This document shows positions 52,661 through 63,974 of a DNA stretch of 64,000 nt, piece by piece. How positions within the stretch are numbered: the first letter of the stretch is position 1; each line of letters opens with the position of its first letter. Source of the DNA: Myxocyprinus asiaticus (lineage: Eukaryota; Chordata; Actinopteri; Cypriniformes; Catostomidae); contig NC_059385.1 of the NCBI RefSeq assembly GCF_019703515.2, positions 36,281,001 through 36,345,000 of the forward strand. Reading direction: 5' to 3'. The translations under genes and the position numbers were made by a program. The notes beneath the pieces are model-generated. The model searched no databases, was not told where the DNA came from, and saw only the letters and a program-made list of their open reading frames with translations.

Positions 52661-54040
52661 AAGTAAATAGTCCCCCCAAGTGGCAAGCGCTGAATCACTG
52701 GCTTAAAAAACACTACTATTCCTCAAGCTAATATTGGTGAAGGAATGAACATTGATGTTTGCATTATAACTGTTAGGAATTTTCAGGATTGACCCCTAAG
52801 TATCAAGTCAGGTCTGCAGTCGCTGTCTCGATCCGGATCCTCGCAAGGGGAGAAATGAATGACACAGACACTTAAGTATGCATCAGAGATTTCTCGTACT
52901 TTAGTGTTCAACACATCATTATATATCTTTGTAAGAACAGGAAAAGCAGTACATTAACTTCATTATCCAATGAGATCAATCATTACCTTAAGATCAATCA
53001 TAAGATTCTGCATTAATTATGTAAATGAAACAAAATATTCTAGAATAGAGGAGTGATATTTGACCTTTAACTTGAGACACTCAGAGATGAAAAACAGGAA
53101 ACCCTTTCCACATGATTTCCGTTACTTACACACACTATGAAAATAGGAACTGAGTACTAGCTGTGAAATGTCAGCTTGCTTAAATATATATCAACTAAAA
53201 GGTCAACTTTTCTCACAGTAACGCAATTGTTAAAATGATATTGCACTACAGATATCCTGTGATGCCTGCGGAAGGCCAAAGATAGAGGAGAAAGTTCTAT
53301 GGGCAGCATGCTGAATCTCACTGAGACATAAGGAAGGAACTAACAGACCAAAAAAAAAAAAAAATAATGTTTTTTACATACACAATTATGAGATTGATAT
53401 TGTTTGTTGATTGTGAATGTTTGTTTTGAATTACTTTGATATATATAATGTGTAATATTTCTTTAATTTAATTATTATTTTTTTTAATGTTATTAAAGTA
53501 TTCCATGTAATACTTGTGTGATCTTTCTTTCTTATTGAACACAGGGGGAACAGTATCTGACAGTAACATTCCCAGCTGTCAGGATGTGTACCCCCTGCTA
53601 TGATGGGCTTGGTTTTAAGACAAAGATAAAACCTAAAAACTTGTGTGATGTTATTTTTTTTATCTACAATTTCTTTTGACCTTTTCGCTGTAAATTGCGG
53701 TGAAAGTGTACTTGTTGGTACAGAAAACCATCAGATTTAGTTTACTGTAAACAGCTGAACTAAAGTGGACAACGGAAATCTAATATTATTTACTGATAGA
53801 AATACCTGTGGGTGGTTGTGTTCATAAAGACATAAAAACGCAACAAACATAGGTTCTGTTACCCCATTTCCAAAATATAAATAGACAGTCATGTAATTTG
53901 CATTTCACTTCTAGAATACAACATTTTACAGAATAAGCTCGTTTTTTTTTTTAGCCTTAGCGTTCTCTGTAGAACCTCAGTGGTATGAGCACAGCATCTC
54001 GGGGGCGAGCTTTTTGGGAATGCGGGCTTCCTTCATCGTT
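52661..54040. repeat. Right inverted arm of the Ginger-like element (split by a solo LTR)
   Basis: Inverse partner of 43637-44968. It starts with TCCCCCCAAGTGGCAAGCGC, passes the LTR at 52771-53217, and resumes with ACGCAATTGTTAAAATGATA. It has one copy of the GGGGGAACAGTATCTGACAG unit that is duplicated on the left. Similarity fades at about 54040-54065. Confidence 0.8.
52771..53217. mobile_element. Solo LTR inside the right arm
   Basis: 447 bp starting TGTTAGGAATTTTCAGGATT and ending AACTTTTCTCACA. The flanks ATAAC (52766-52770) and GTAAC (53218-53222) differ by one base. The left arm reads uninterrupted TTATAACGCAATTG at the same point (44862-44876 inverted), an internal empty site. Family not assigned. 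Confidence 0.72.
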
Positions 54041-54390
54041 TGGAGGGGTGCACAGAAAAGTGAAACGGAATCGCAAATTAAAAAGAGCGTTGCAAAATAA
54101 TTAGTAGGTATTGCAAAGGAAAAGATGTGTGGCAAAATCATTGCTGCTAAAAATCTGTTGCAGAGATAAAAAAGGATCAAAGTTCTTAAGTTTCTTTTAC
54201 AACAGTCATTGATGTTAGCAATAAATTATTTCTTTATTTTTACTATATTTTATTTATATTTTCCAGCTATTTATTTTTGTTTGCAAAACTTTTTTTTCTC
54301 TATACTTTATTTTTCTTTTGTAATACTTTATTTGTTTTAAAAAAAAATAAAAAATCTATCTATTTATCTATCTATCTATCTATCTATATA

Positions 54391-54439
<49 letters not shown>

Positions 54440-55180
54440 ATTTATTTATTTATTTTTTTGCTCAATACTTTCTATTTCTTTTGCAATACTTTATATTGTT
54501 GCAACGAAAAAGCTAGAGCTTGTATTTGCCTACCTGTTATGAGTGCAAGGCTTAACGCCGCATTCAGCGCTCACAAAAAGAGCACAGGAATAGAACTTAA
54601 ACCCCACGAAAGGAGCTTGAAATTTCCCCCTGCCAGGACAAAGAAATCTCCTCGCAGTGCGGTAAGAAAAAGAACTGAGGGACGTTCCTACATTTCTTCC
54701 TAATCGGCCTCATTTTATAGTTAGATTGACGACATTGCGATGTCCCAGTGCATTCAACTAGTCTCTTAACTGGCTGTGGTTTAATCATTGTAGAGATGTT
54801 CGCAGTTTTGTGTCTGCTCACTGAGCGAATTTGAAAATAACTTGCGTTATAATGTGCAGCATTGTCCGAGTGTAATTTTGAATGGGATTGTAAATGCTTG
54901 ATCACGCTAGAGATTTGCAGTAAATCTGAATACCTTCAGTGGATAGACCCTGCTGTGTGTAACCAGAAACTGACACGAAAATCCTCTTGGATCAAAGTAC
55001 GTTATTGTTTGAACAGCCGCAGTGAACCTGCCGCTTATATATAGATTCAGAGTTGAAAGTATAAGCGCCGCTCCCTAAAACAATTACGTGATTTGTCTGT
55101 AACTTGCATTTCTTAAGAATTGCTCTTTTAAATAACTAGAGTAATAAATACCACGCTGCAAACGGCTGTCTAGGGGTTCA
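54041..55180. other. Sequence between the Ginger-like element and a LINE fragment
   Basis: Contains an (ATCT)n/(AT)n microsatellite and AT-rich DNA. No recognised gene. Short frames are without motif. Confidence 0.4.
54355..54435. repeat. (ATCT)n (AT)n compound microsatellite
   Basis: ATCT units pass into uninterrupted AT units, followed by TTAT-rich sequence. Confidence 0.95.
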
Positions 55181-56199
55181 CTGCAAGTTTAATTTCTTCT
55201 ATTAAGATAAAAAATTCCAAGGCAACAATTCCAATTTGTTCATCACAAAATGAACAATTGTTATGATCTAGACCAAATCTGCATCTTAAAAATTCTCCAG
55301 AAGGATATATTCCGTTAAGAGTTTTAAAGTGAACTTCCTTTGCTTTTGATACGATTGGGAATTTCAAATATTTTGTTCTCAATTTCTTAACCTCATCATT
55401 AGAAAAATATTGGAAAGTTGATTTTTTTTTTATTTATTTATTTTTTTTGTTGTTGTTGAAGAAAAATGGATATAATTAATTGACAAAAGCTTTCCGAATT
55501 GTGATGTTTGGCAATTTCAGGTTATTGAGAGCTAGTCCATTCACCAAGAATTTAGGTAGATGAGGATTTACATTACTTTGACATAAACTATAAGACATTT
55601 GAATTATAGATTGTGGGATTGCTTTGATAACAATATCATACTGTTTTCGGTCATTTATCTTAAATTTTGAACAAAAAAAAAATCTCAAAAGGCATAATGA
55701 TTCCTGTATTTTCCAAAAGGTGCATCACAGACCATATTCCTTTCTCAAACCAATTGTTGTAGAACAAAGACTTGTTCCTAAATACCACATATCTACAATT
55801 CCACAACGGGATGTTATGAGGGCTAAAATTATGCTTGTAAATCATCTTCCAATATCATATTCCAATTCACCTGTTGATGAAACTCTGATAATTTGACAGG
55901 GAGTTTTTTTTTAGGTCATAATCACATCTAAGAAGGAGGTTGATGCCCCCTAGTTTCATAAAAATTTTGCTAGGGATATGGAACCAAGGCTGTTTTCATT
56001 TTTAACGAAGGAGCCAATTCTTTTTTATATTACCATTAATACACTCAATATCAATGGCTTTCAGACTTCCTTCATCAAGCTCTTTCACCATAATTCCTTT
56101 CCTAATGTAGTGTGTTTTTCTTTTCCAAAAATAAAGTTTGCCTGGATTACAGCTTTTATTACATTTTTGGGGAGTGACATTGAGTAAGCTGGGTATATA

Positions 56200-57787
56200 C
56201 AGGTGCATCTCAATAAATTAGAATGTCGTGGAAAAGTTCCTTTATTTCAGTAATTCAACTCAAATTGTGAAACTCGTGTATTAAATAAATTCAATGCACA
56301 CAGACTGAAGTAGTTTAAGTCTTTGGTTCTTTTGATTGTGATGATTTTGGCTCACATTTAACAAAAACCCACCAATTCACTATCTCAACAAATTAGAATA
56401 TGGTGACATGCCAATCAGCTAATCAACTCAAAACACCTGCAAAGGTTTCCTGAGCCTTCAAAATGGTCTCTCAGTTTGGTTCACTAGGCTACACAATCAT
56501 GGGGAAGACTGCTGATCTGACAGTTGTCCAGAAGACAATCATTGACACCCTTCACAAGGAGGGTAAGCCACAAACATTCATTGCCAAAGAAGCTGGCTGT
56601 TCACAGAGTGCTGTATCCAAGCATGTTAACAGAAAGTTGAGTGGAAGGAAAAAGTGTGGAAGAAAAAGATGCACAACCAACCGAGAGAACCGCAGCCTTA
56701 TGAGGATTGTCAAGCAAAATCAATTCAAGAATTTGGGTGAACTTCACAAGGAATGGACTGAGGCTGGGGTCAAGGCATCAAGAGCCACCACACACAGACG
56801 TGTCAAGGAATTTGGCTACAGTTGTCGTATTCCTCTTGTTAAGCCACTCCTGAACCACAGACAACGTCAGAGGCGTCTTACCTGGGCTAAGGAGAAGAAG
56901 AACTGGACTGTTGCCCAGTGGTCCAAAGTCCTCTTTTCAGATGAGAGCAAGTTTTGTATTTCATTTGGAAACCAAGGTCCTAGAGTCTGGAGGAAGGGTG
57001 GAGAAGCTCATAGCCCAAGTTGCTTGAAGTCCAGTGTTAAGTTTCCACAGTCTGTGATGATTTGGGGTGCAATGTCATCTGCTGGTGTTGGTCCATTGTG
57101 TTTTTTGAAAACCAAAGTCACTGCACCCGTTTACCAAGAAATTTTGGAGCACTTCATGCTTCCTTCTGCTGACCAGCTTTTTAAAGATGCTGATTTCATT
57201 TTCCAGCAGGATTTGGCACCTGCCCACACTGCCAAAAGCACCAAAAGTTGGTTAAATGACCATGGTGTTGGTGTGCTTGACTGGCCAGCAAACTCACCAG
57301 ACCTGAACCCCATAGAGAATCTATGGGGTATTGTCAAGAGGAAAATGAGAAACAAGAGACCAAAAAATGCAGATGAGCTGAAGGCCACTGTCAAAGAAAC
57401 CTGGGCTTCCATACCACCTCAGCAGTGCCACAAACTGATCACCTCCATGCCACGCCGAATTGAGGCAGTAATTAAAGCAAAAAGGAGCCCCTACCAAGTA
57501 TTGAGTACATATACAGTAAATGAACGTACTTTCCAGAAGGCCAACAATTCACTAAAAATGTTTTTTTTTTTATTGGTCTTATGATGTATTCTAATTTGTT
57601 GAGGTAGTGAATTGGTGGGTTTTTGTTAAATGTGAGCCAAAATCATCACAATTAAAAGAACCAAAGACTTAAACTACTTCAGTCTGTGTGCATTGAATTT
57701 ATTTAATACACGAGTTTCACAATTTGAGTTGAATTACTGAAATAAATGAACTTTTCCACGACATTCTAATTTATTGAGATGCACCTG
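56200..57787 (+). mobile_element. Tc1-like DNA transposon 6 (complete, apparently intact)
   Basis: 1588 bp with termini CAGGTGCATCTCAATAAATT and the mirror at the right end, inverted repeats of about 200 bp with very few differences, and TA on both sides (56198-56199, 57788-57789). It is inserted in an old LINE fragment. The transposase ORF is unbroken. Confidence 0.95.
56463..57584 (+). CDS. Tc1-like transposase, intact DDE frame, 373 residues
   Basis: It excises and inserts the element at TA sites. The open frame starts at 56463; the more usual start is Met13 (56499, MGKTADLTVVQK). A paired-like helix-turn-helix domain (KEAGCSQSAVSKHVN) and a GRKR hook (about residues 62-70) come first. 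The catalytic triad follows: D160 in VLFSDESKF, D250 in FIFQQDLAPAHTA and E285 in NPIENLWG, with 34 residues between the last two (DD34E). The C-terminus runs past RSPYQV to MFFFLLVL. No stop or frameshift. Activity is not shown by sequence alone. Confidence 0.92.
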   Translation: MVSQFGSLGYTIMGKTADLTVVQKTIIDTLHKEGKPQTFIAKEAGCSQSAVSKHVNRKLSGRKKCGRKRCTTNRENRSLMRIVKQNQFKNLGELHKEWTEAGVKASRATTHRRVKEFGYSCRIPLVKPLLNHRQRQRRLTWAKEKKNWTVAQWSKVLFSDESKFCISFGNQGPRVWRKGGEAHSPSCLKSSVKFPQSVMIWGAMSSAGVGPLCFLKTKVTAPVYQEILEHFMLPSADQLFKDADFIFQQDLAPAHTAKSTKSWLNDHGVGVLDWPANSPDLNPIENLWGIVKRKMRNKRPKNADELKATVKETWASIPPQQCHKLITSMPRRIEAVIKAKRSPYQVLSTYTVNERTFQKANNSLKMFFFLLVL

Positions 57788-57960
57788 TAAATCTTGAAAT
57801 ACATTCCATTTTTGTAAGGAAAAATACAGCCAATAATAGAGATATCTCTTTGAGACCACAAATTAAAATAAGATTTACATTTATCTAAATTATTCAAAAT
57901 GTTGAGATTATTTTGTGTTTTAATGGCACTGGTGTTGGTTGCTATTATGACAAAAGTTCA

Positions 57961-59069
57961 TGGGAAGTCATAAGAGACTCTTCCGGGGCAACTCACCGTG
58001 CATGCGCAACAGTAGTACAGTATAGCTTTTTTTTTTTTTTTTTTTTTATATTTTTAAAAAAAATATATATTCATACCAAGCGACTTACATGAAATTGTGT
58101 CAAAAAAAAAAGAAACAAACACATCTATACAAAGTTAAACATTGAAAGTATTTTTTGACTTTTCAAAGATTTTTTGTTTTTTATGGCCATCAAAGACAAA
58201 ACATAAGAGTTATAGTCTACCAGAAAGATTGACAATAGTGGATTCTTAGTGTCACAAAAATGAATTGAAACTCTGTGAATACTTATCAGACAAACATGAA
58301 ACATATGTCTAAAGAAAGCTTACAATGTCTACTTTTAAATAAAGCAATTCAAATTCCAAACAAATATTCTCCTGTAATGTAATCTGTATGAAACAAAGCG
58401 ATGTACAGTTTCTCCTGGCTCAGCTAATTATCCCTAATGTGATCACACCCACCAGCAGGGCACGCTATTCATAAGGTAATGTGCTGAGGCGATCAATGCA
58501 AATGGTAAATGCCCCCAACAATGCCTTAAAAAGCATCAAGTTCATTCACTTTTCTGCACATTTGGAAGATGGCATGCTACACAGGTGAGAAAGCTCCTAG
58601 ATAGTGAGGAAGAGTTCACATTTTCCTGAGAAGAAAGGGACTCTGCGACGAGGAATGTTTGCATTTTGAAGAACAACTTGATCCAGCCGAGAATACAATT
58701 TCGGATTAGTAAGTCATTTAGTTTTACTTACATATTAGTTGACATGCTATTTTATATAAACATGTACATATTTTACTAGTTGGACTATTTCCAGACTTGC
58801 CAGCCAGGATTCAGAGTATTGAAATTTGAAATATGTCCTAATAGGCAAGTTTTAGTTACATTTAAATGTTGTTTCGGCTAAAGCAGGTATTTAAATTGTA
58901 TGCTGTATGATATCAATATGATATGTAATATGATATAAAAATAATATGAATGTTTAGATTATATTTTAACGTGTTTATGCTGCCTCATTATCATCAACGA
59001 AGCTTGTGCTTGCAAGTATCAGTTCGGGTGTAAAGGTGTAAAATGTGCTGTAAATATGCCCATATTAGA
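57961..59069. other. AT-rich intergenic sequence with a possible promoter/leader exon
   Basis: A poly(T) run lies near 58028-58047. At 58526-58584 a TTAAAAAG box precedes CATTTGGAAGATGGCATGCT and a donor ACAG/GTGAGA, with a second donor GATTA/GTAAGT at 58709. This could be a leader exon of a plus-strand gene to the right, but no downstream coding exon was recognised. Confidence 0.25.
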
Positions 59070-59340
59070 AAATCAGCATAATAGAATGATTTCTGAAGGA
59101 TCATGTGACACTGAAGACTGCAGTAATGATGCTGAAAATTCAGCTTTGATCACAGGAATAAATTGCATTTGACAATATATTCAAATAGAAAAGTTATTTT
59201 AAATATTTCACAATATCACTGTTTTTGCTGTATTTTGGATCAAATAATTGCAGCCTTGGTGAGCAGAAGAGACTTCTTTTAAAAACATAAAAAAATCTTA
59301 CAGGTCTAAACTTTTAAACAGTAGTGTAGGTCTAAAGTTT
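59070..59340. repeat. High-copy cyprinid interspersed repeat (unclassified)
   Basis: The segment with GATTTCTGAAGGATCATGTG, ACACTGAAGACTGCAGTAAT and CAGCCTTGGTGAGCAGAAGA, ending AAACAGTAGTGTA, matches a repeat I recall as very common in zebrafish and carp. Termini not defined. Confidence 0.55.
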
Positions 59341-60813
59341 TTAAGTAAAGTCTTTATGTAAAGAAAATGTATAGTCAGATTACTTTTAACTTAAACTTGA
59401 TTTTGTGATAAGCTACAAACAATACATTCAATCATTAAGTCTCTTCACATTCTGTCTCTCTCAGGGGAGGGGTCTTTGTCTCCTCAGGTGTGAATTACAT
59501 CAATATTCATGATCATCCACGCCTCCTCGCATATGGCCTTTCTAACAGTAAAAGTGTCTTACAGAAGTTAAATTACTATATTGTTTTGTATGAATGAGTG
59601 ATCAGGATGGTTTTCACATCATTTTATAGCAAAAACTCTAGGCTACAAGATCCAGTTCTCAAAAGTCTTGTGAACAAATGTTTAGTATGTGTTATATGGT
59701 CTTATTTCAGTGACTTAAAATTTTAGTTTTTTCAAAAACACTATAGCCATTAATATGTTTTTAAGCAACTGAAAAAAGCACAAATGTCAAGGCATGTCAA
59801 AACTTCTCCAGGGCCAAAAACACCCTCAGACCCCATAGGGTTAAACACACTTTTTTTTTCTCTCTCTCTCTTATGCATTTTATTATGTTTTCCCTCTCCA
59901 TTATCTCTACACAAATTACTGTCAATGAGCAATTGAGTTGAGTTTAAGCTGAGTTTGGCGAGCCGATTAAAATTTATTTTCTTCACCTTTCACAACTTTT
60001 ATCAATTTCTTATCAAAGCTGAACAACTTCAGATAATAATAAGTCTGAATAAGTTTACAGAAAACTTAAGGCTGCCTTTCATTCAAATTATTACCTACCA
60101 CCCATCAGTTTCCAGTTTAGTTTTAAGTACTTATTGGCTGTTTTATTTAATTTCACTTTTGTGTGTTGGACATTGTGGTGATTCGTTCACGTGGAGGGCC
60201 CCCACTGAACATTATCGACTCAATCTCCAGGCCACACAGTATGAGACGCTATCCACTTCTCCAATATGGAATTTTAAATTGACAAAATCCCTCCAATAAA
60301 TTATTTGTTACAAAATCACGTTCAACGAGCACCGAGCCTCAATCAGAATCCCTGATATTGTCACTAAGCATAACAGCAGAAAACGTATTGGTGGAATTTG
60401 TTAATTTAGTCTGTTTATTTTCCATTTCACTTTTAATTCTCTGTCTTCCTCTGACTTTTCTCTCCTTACTGTTTACAGTTTAGAGACCAAGCCTAATGAA
60501 CCACTGATAATTCTGGTTTAAATATTTGTCATCAATAAGAGTCATCTTGAAGTGTCAAATCATTAACCAAATTCTGTGTTCTCCCTAGTCTACCCTCACG
60601 CAACTACTTTCTTTGTGTTTATCAACGCAATCCAAATTCCGGCATCCAAAAGCAACCACATCCGGAAATAAATTGCAGAGAGAAGCGCCAGTTAACCATC
60701 TCCGCCCCCCGAGTGTGCCTTTTGAGGCATCTGTGGTAAGCAGTTCAGCTGTACCGCATAAACAGGTGTATGATGTCAATCCTGCCAGATTGAAAATAAA
60801 TTTATTAACCTTC
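59341..60813. other. Intergenic sequence
   Basis: Contains some sequence reminiscent of cyprinid repeats (59490-59560, 59760-59860). No gene, splice pattern or clear LTR recognised. Confidence 0.35.
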
Positions 60814-61007
60814 ACTAGTTGCACACATTCAAAGAAAACAACACTTAACTGTTGCTATCCTTCATTTGTGTCTCCACACACAGAAGCCAACACATAGCTG
60901 TAACACTAAACTAGTTGCACACATTCAAAGAAAACAACACTTAACTGTTGCTATCCTTCATTTGTGTCTCCACACACTAAAGCCAACACCTAGCTGTAAC
61001 ACTAAAC
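60814..61007. repeat. 96-bp tandem duplication
   Basis: Two nearly identical units, each beginning ACTAGTTGCACACATTCAAA and ending in CTGTAACACTAA, at 60814-60909 and 60910-61007. They lie just before the gag-like sequence. Confidence 0.9.
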
Positions 61008-61074
61008 TTAGGCCCTTAACCCTTTGCAGATCTGTGTCAGCTCTCTCCCTAGTCTTCCACTACAGTGTGCCAAC

Positions 61075-62520
61075 ATGTCGCTGAAAACTGACCCCACGGC
61101 CCACTGGAAAGACTTGGAGGCGGGACTGAGTGTCATGCTGGGAAAAATCACCAGCTCCCTGGCCCACAACCTCATAGGCCAGATGAAACTGACCAACAAG
61201 AACGGCACCCATCTTACATAGGAAGTAAACAACCTAAAGCTGCAATCCACAAAGACCCAAAAGGTGCTAACGCATGCCATGTGCTGCATAGACTTGCTAG
61301 AAACTGAAGCCCAAGATCAATGCAAGAGGTCCAAAAGACTACAATAAGCATCAATGACAGAAATCGAATGGCTCTGGGAAGCTCTGACAGCGGCCAAGCA
61401 CAGAAAGCAGCAGGCTAAAGCCACCCAAGAGGACCTGGAAAAGAAACTCCAGCACAACAAAGTGCAACTGGAAAAAGCCATGTTTGATTTGAAAGACATG
61501 AACTCTCAAAACAAGGCTTTGGAAGGCCATCTGGAAATGTCAGAACTGAAGTTGAAACCCTGACCCAGCAACTTGACCTCACCAAAGATGAGCATGACAT
61601 TGTCAGAGATGAACTGAAACACTCTTACAAGTTAAGACAAGAGCTTAGAATGGATAGGAATCCCATAGCAGCACCTCTGTTCAACAAAGCAGCATCCTTC
61701 AACCAAAAGCTGCCACATGATGAAAGGAACGAGGGCCTGCAGTACAAAACTTCACTGGCCCTCTTTCAAGAACCCCTCTCCAACAGCAGTGAAAGGGTAT
61801 ACATCAAAATGAACCCTGAAGTAGCACGTGGAAGGGATTTTAAAGACCTCAACAAGCTGGCAGGGAACATTGAAAAGTTTACGTCAAATCCTGCAGAGGG
61901 TCTCAAGATCCATGCCTACCTGTGTGACATAGACTTCCTCCTGAATATGAGGCCTTAGATGACTAACAGAGACACTTTATGCCTACTATGGATAACATAA
62001 AGCAATTAGGTACAAAGTTGTCTTGACAGACAGTCAAACCACACAAAGTCTGTCTACCAACTTCTGAGAGAGGCCCTGATTAAAGAATTTTCAGACCCAG
62101 AGTCTGAGCAAGAACTGTTTACCGCCCTGAACACCAAATGGACGGAAAGAGCGTGACCCTCACATCAGTGCCAGACCCATATGCATGTCCAACCACTGGG
62201 AGAAAACCGTGTAACAAGCCACATCCCGCAAGCAATCCAAAAGAAAGGATGACATGGGAACCCAGATGGACACTTAAAGGCAATCGACGACAAAAGCCAT
62301 TGCAACACTGTGCAGACAGACACAGAATGGAGCCTGCACACAAACACAGAACTAAGCCTGCACACAAACCAGATGAGCCACCTGCAGAAGACTCACCAGA
62401 ACTGCTGAAGCTACTCACAGCATACTTCAAGCAGAATCCACCCAAGGCTGACCATAAAGACATTTCATACTCCTCCTGTCTCGATCAATGTCAGGAATAC
62501 AGGTGCCAGGCACAACAGTG
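61075..62520 (+). pseudogene. Gag-like polyprotein remnant of an LTR retrotransposon
   Basis: It starts MSLKTDPTAHWKDLEAG. A coiled-coil-rich first half (EALTAAKHRKQQAKATQEDL, QLEKAMFDLKDMNSQNKAL) is followed by APLFNKAASFNQKLPHDERN, NPEVARGRDFKDLNKLAGNI and HAYLCDIDFLLNMRP. This pattern recalls fish LTR-element gag proteins. Stops at 61219, about 61347 and 61956 and shifts break it. No protease, RT or integrase follows before the purine-rich tract at 62791, so pol is missing. Confidence 0.5.
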
Positions 62521-62790
62521 ACCGACACGGCACCGGCTTAAGGACAGAAAACTCAGCCATTAGCCTTAACCTCAACCACATCCTAATTCACAACATGACA
62601 GAAACTCAGTCATACAGCAGCTCATTACGAGTCATGAACAGACATCAAGAACTGTGTGAATGTCTTCTATGAACTGTGGCTCCATCAGCATCCACAGTCA
62701 CCTAGAGGATCCAGATTAGCCAAGACACAAAGCAACAATCTTCAAATGGGTCCACCGAAACCAAGTCAACAGACAAAAGCTTCAAGACCA

Positions 62791-62803
62791 GAAAAGGGGG
62801 GAG
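62791..62803 (+). other. Polypurine-tract-like sequence
   Basis: GAAAAGGGGGGAG, followed by CTTGAAACAGTC, resembles the plus-strand primer site just before a 3' LTR. A matching 5' LTR upstream of the gag-like region was not found. A second similar tract, GAAAGGGGGGGAA, is at 63815-63827. Confidence 0.35.
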
Positions 62804-63974
62804 CTTGAAACAGTCTGACACAGTAGAAAACAGTCTCACATACACCCTTGAAACTTTCTGACATAGCTCGAACTGTCCTTATAATACACACCTTTAACAC
62901 ACTCAACCACTATAGGAAAATATCTATCTGTTTTCCTCATAGAGAAAGCACCCAACATTACTTTAAGGTACTTGAAGACCCTAGCTACCCTACACTAAGT
63001 TCATACAAGTTCACACTAACCACTAAAAACTGGTTATGTTAACTTACACGCACACATTATGATAGAAAACACACAGATTCCTCTTTAATAGGCAAAATGT
63101 TAAGCTAATCCAATTAGCCAGCAAGAAAGTCAAAGGCACTATATCAGGATTGACTCCTTATACTTTTCGTTCACGAGCCACCATGAATTCATAGAGCATT
63201 TAGAAAGCCTCCTGCGAATAAGACATTTATCCGTGAAATGCCATTATAGTGTGTACAAAAAAAACAAAAACAGTCCCAACTAAACTGAAGGAACTTACCA
63301 TATTATGCTACACAATTGAACAATGTGGATCAATTTCCATAAGAACGCAATCCTTCATGGTTGTGACTTAGCCTTCGGTGCTTCCCGAGTGAAGAGTGTC
63401 AAACTTCGCTCAATTTGGTTTTAAATGGGTACTCCTTCACCCTCGGTTCTGAATCACAACAGAAACAAGGTGGAAGGAATTCACCTGAACTGACTAATCG
63501 AATAAATTTAGCAATGATCGCTCGTATTCATAACGATTCACCCCAATAAATCCAAATTACCCTTTACTGGTTCCCGACCACTAAGGATAATTAAAGATGA
63601 CTCTTAAACCTGAACAATCATACACCAGTCCAAATAGTACCAAAACATCCCAAGAATCCTCTGAACTCTAGAACACTTACTGAATAATTAATTATTCTGC
63701 ACCAGTGCTTCAGCTTTGATGGAGGTGTTGCCTTTTTGTTTGTTGTGTTTGTCTGTTTCTTCTCCCTGTTTTCCAGCGATCTCCGATGTTTCCACTTTAA
63801 ACTTTGACACTCGAAAGGGGGGGAATATGTAGGACTTTGATGCAGAAAATAACCATGAGAAATTCAACAATTCTACACAGAATGATTTAAATACATAATC
63901 TACACTAACCCCTGAGCTATAAAGAGATATGGATTGACACCAGCAAGTCTGGATGTTGTGCATATAAATATTTA
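62804..63974. other. Sequence after the gag-like remnant, possibly LTR-derived
   Basis: No coding frame of note. The start (TGAAACAGTCTGACACAG) could be an LTR, but neither its end nor a partner copy is seen. Confidence 0.3.

Larger units (their letters stand above)
43637..54040 (-). mobile_element. Candidate Ginger-like DNA transposon with ~1-kb inverted arms and intron-containing integrase gene
   Basis: A left arm (43637-44968) and a right arm (52661-54040) are inverted copies of each other and enclose a spliced minus-strand gene for a Ty3/gypsy-type integrase. Matching blocks include AAACGATGAAGGAAG (43648), TGACTGTCTATTTATATTTT (43781), CTGTCAGATA (44308) and CAATATTAGCTTGAGGAATA (44896). 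Known Ginger elements are DNA transposons whose integrase resembles that of gypsy elements and the host genes GIN1/GIN2. The gene is frameshifted. The interior holds a SINE, an R2-like LINE fragment and a Tc1. Exact termini and target duplication were not resolved. Confidence 0.55.
55181..57960 (-). mobile_element. LINE family 2 fragment (ORF2 3' half), interrupted by Tc1
   Basis: Minus-strand remnants: LNNLDKCKSYFNLWSQRDIS (about 57890-57830), then beyond the Tc1 TYPAYSMSLPKNVIKAV-like sequence, YKHNFSPHNIPLWNCRYVVF (55840) and RFGLDHNNCSFCDEQIG (55280). They align by eye with 37601-35590 (FKHNFSPHTCIIWNNENVLS). Many stops. The reading joins smoothly across the TA at 56198/57788. Confidence 0.7.

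Noticed and set aside
61008..61289. Minus-strand frame over the gag-like region
   Set aside because: Shadow of the plus-strand gag-like sequence, whose coiled-coil pattern is more convincing.
63688..63963. 91-residue minus-strand frame near the right edge
   Set aside because: No recognisable domain and it crosses a polypurine tract; not supported as a gene.
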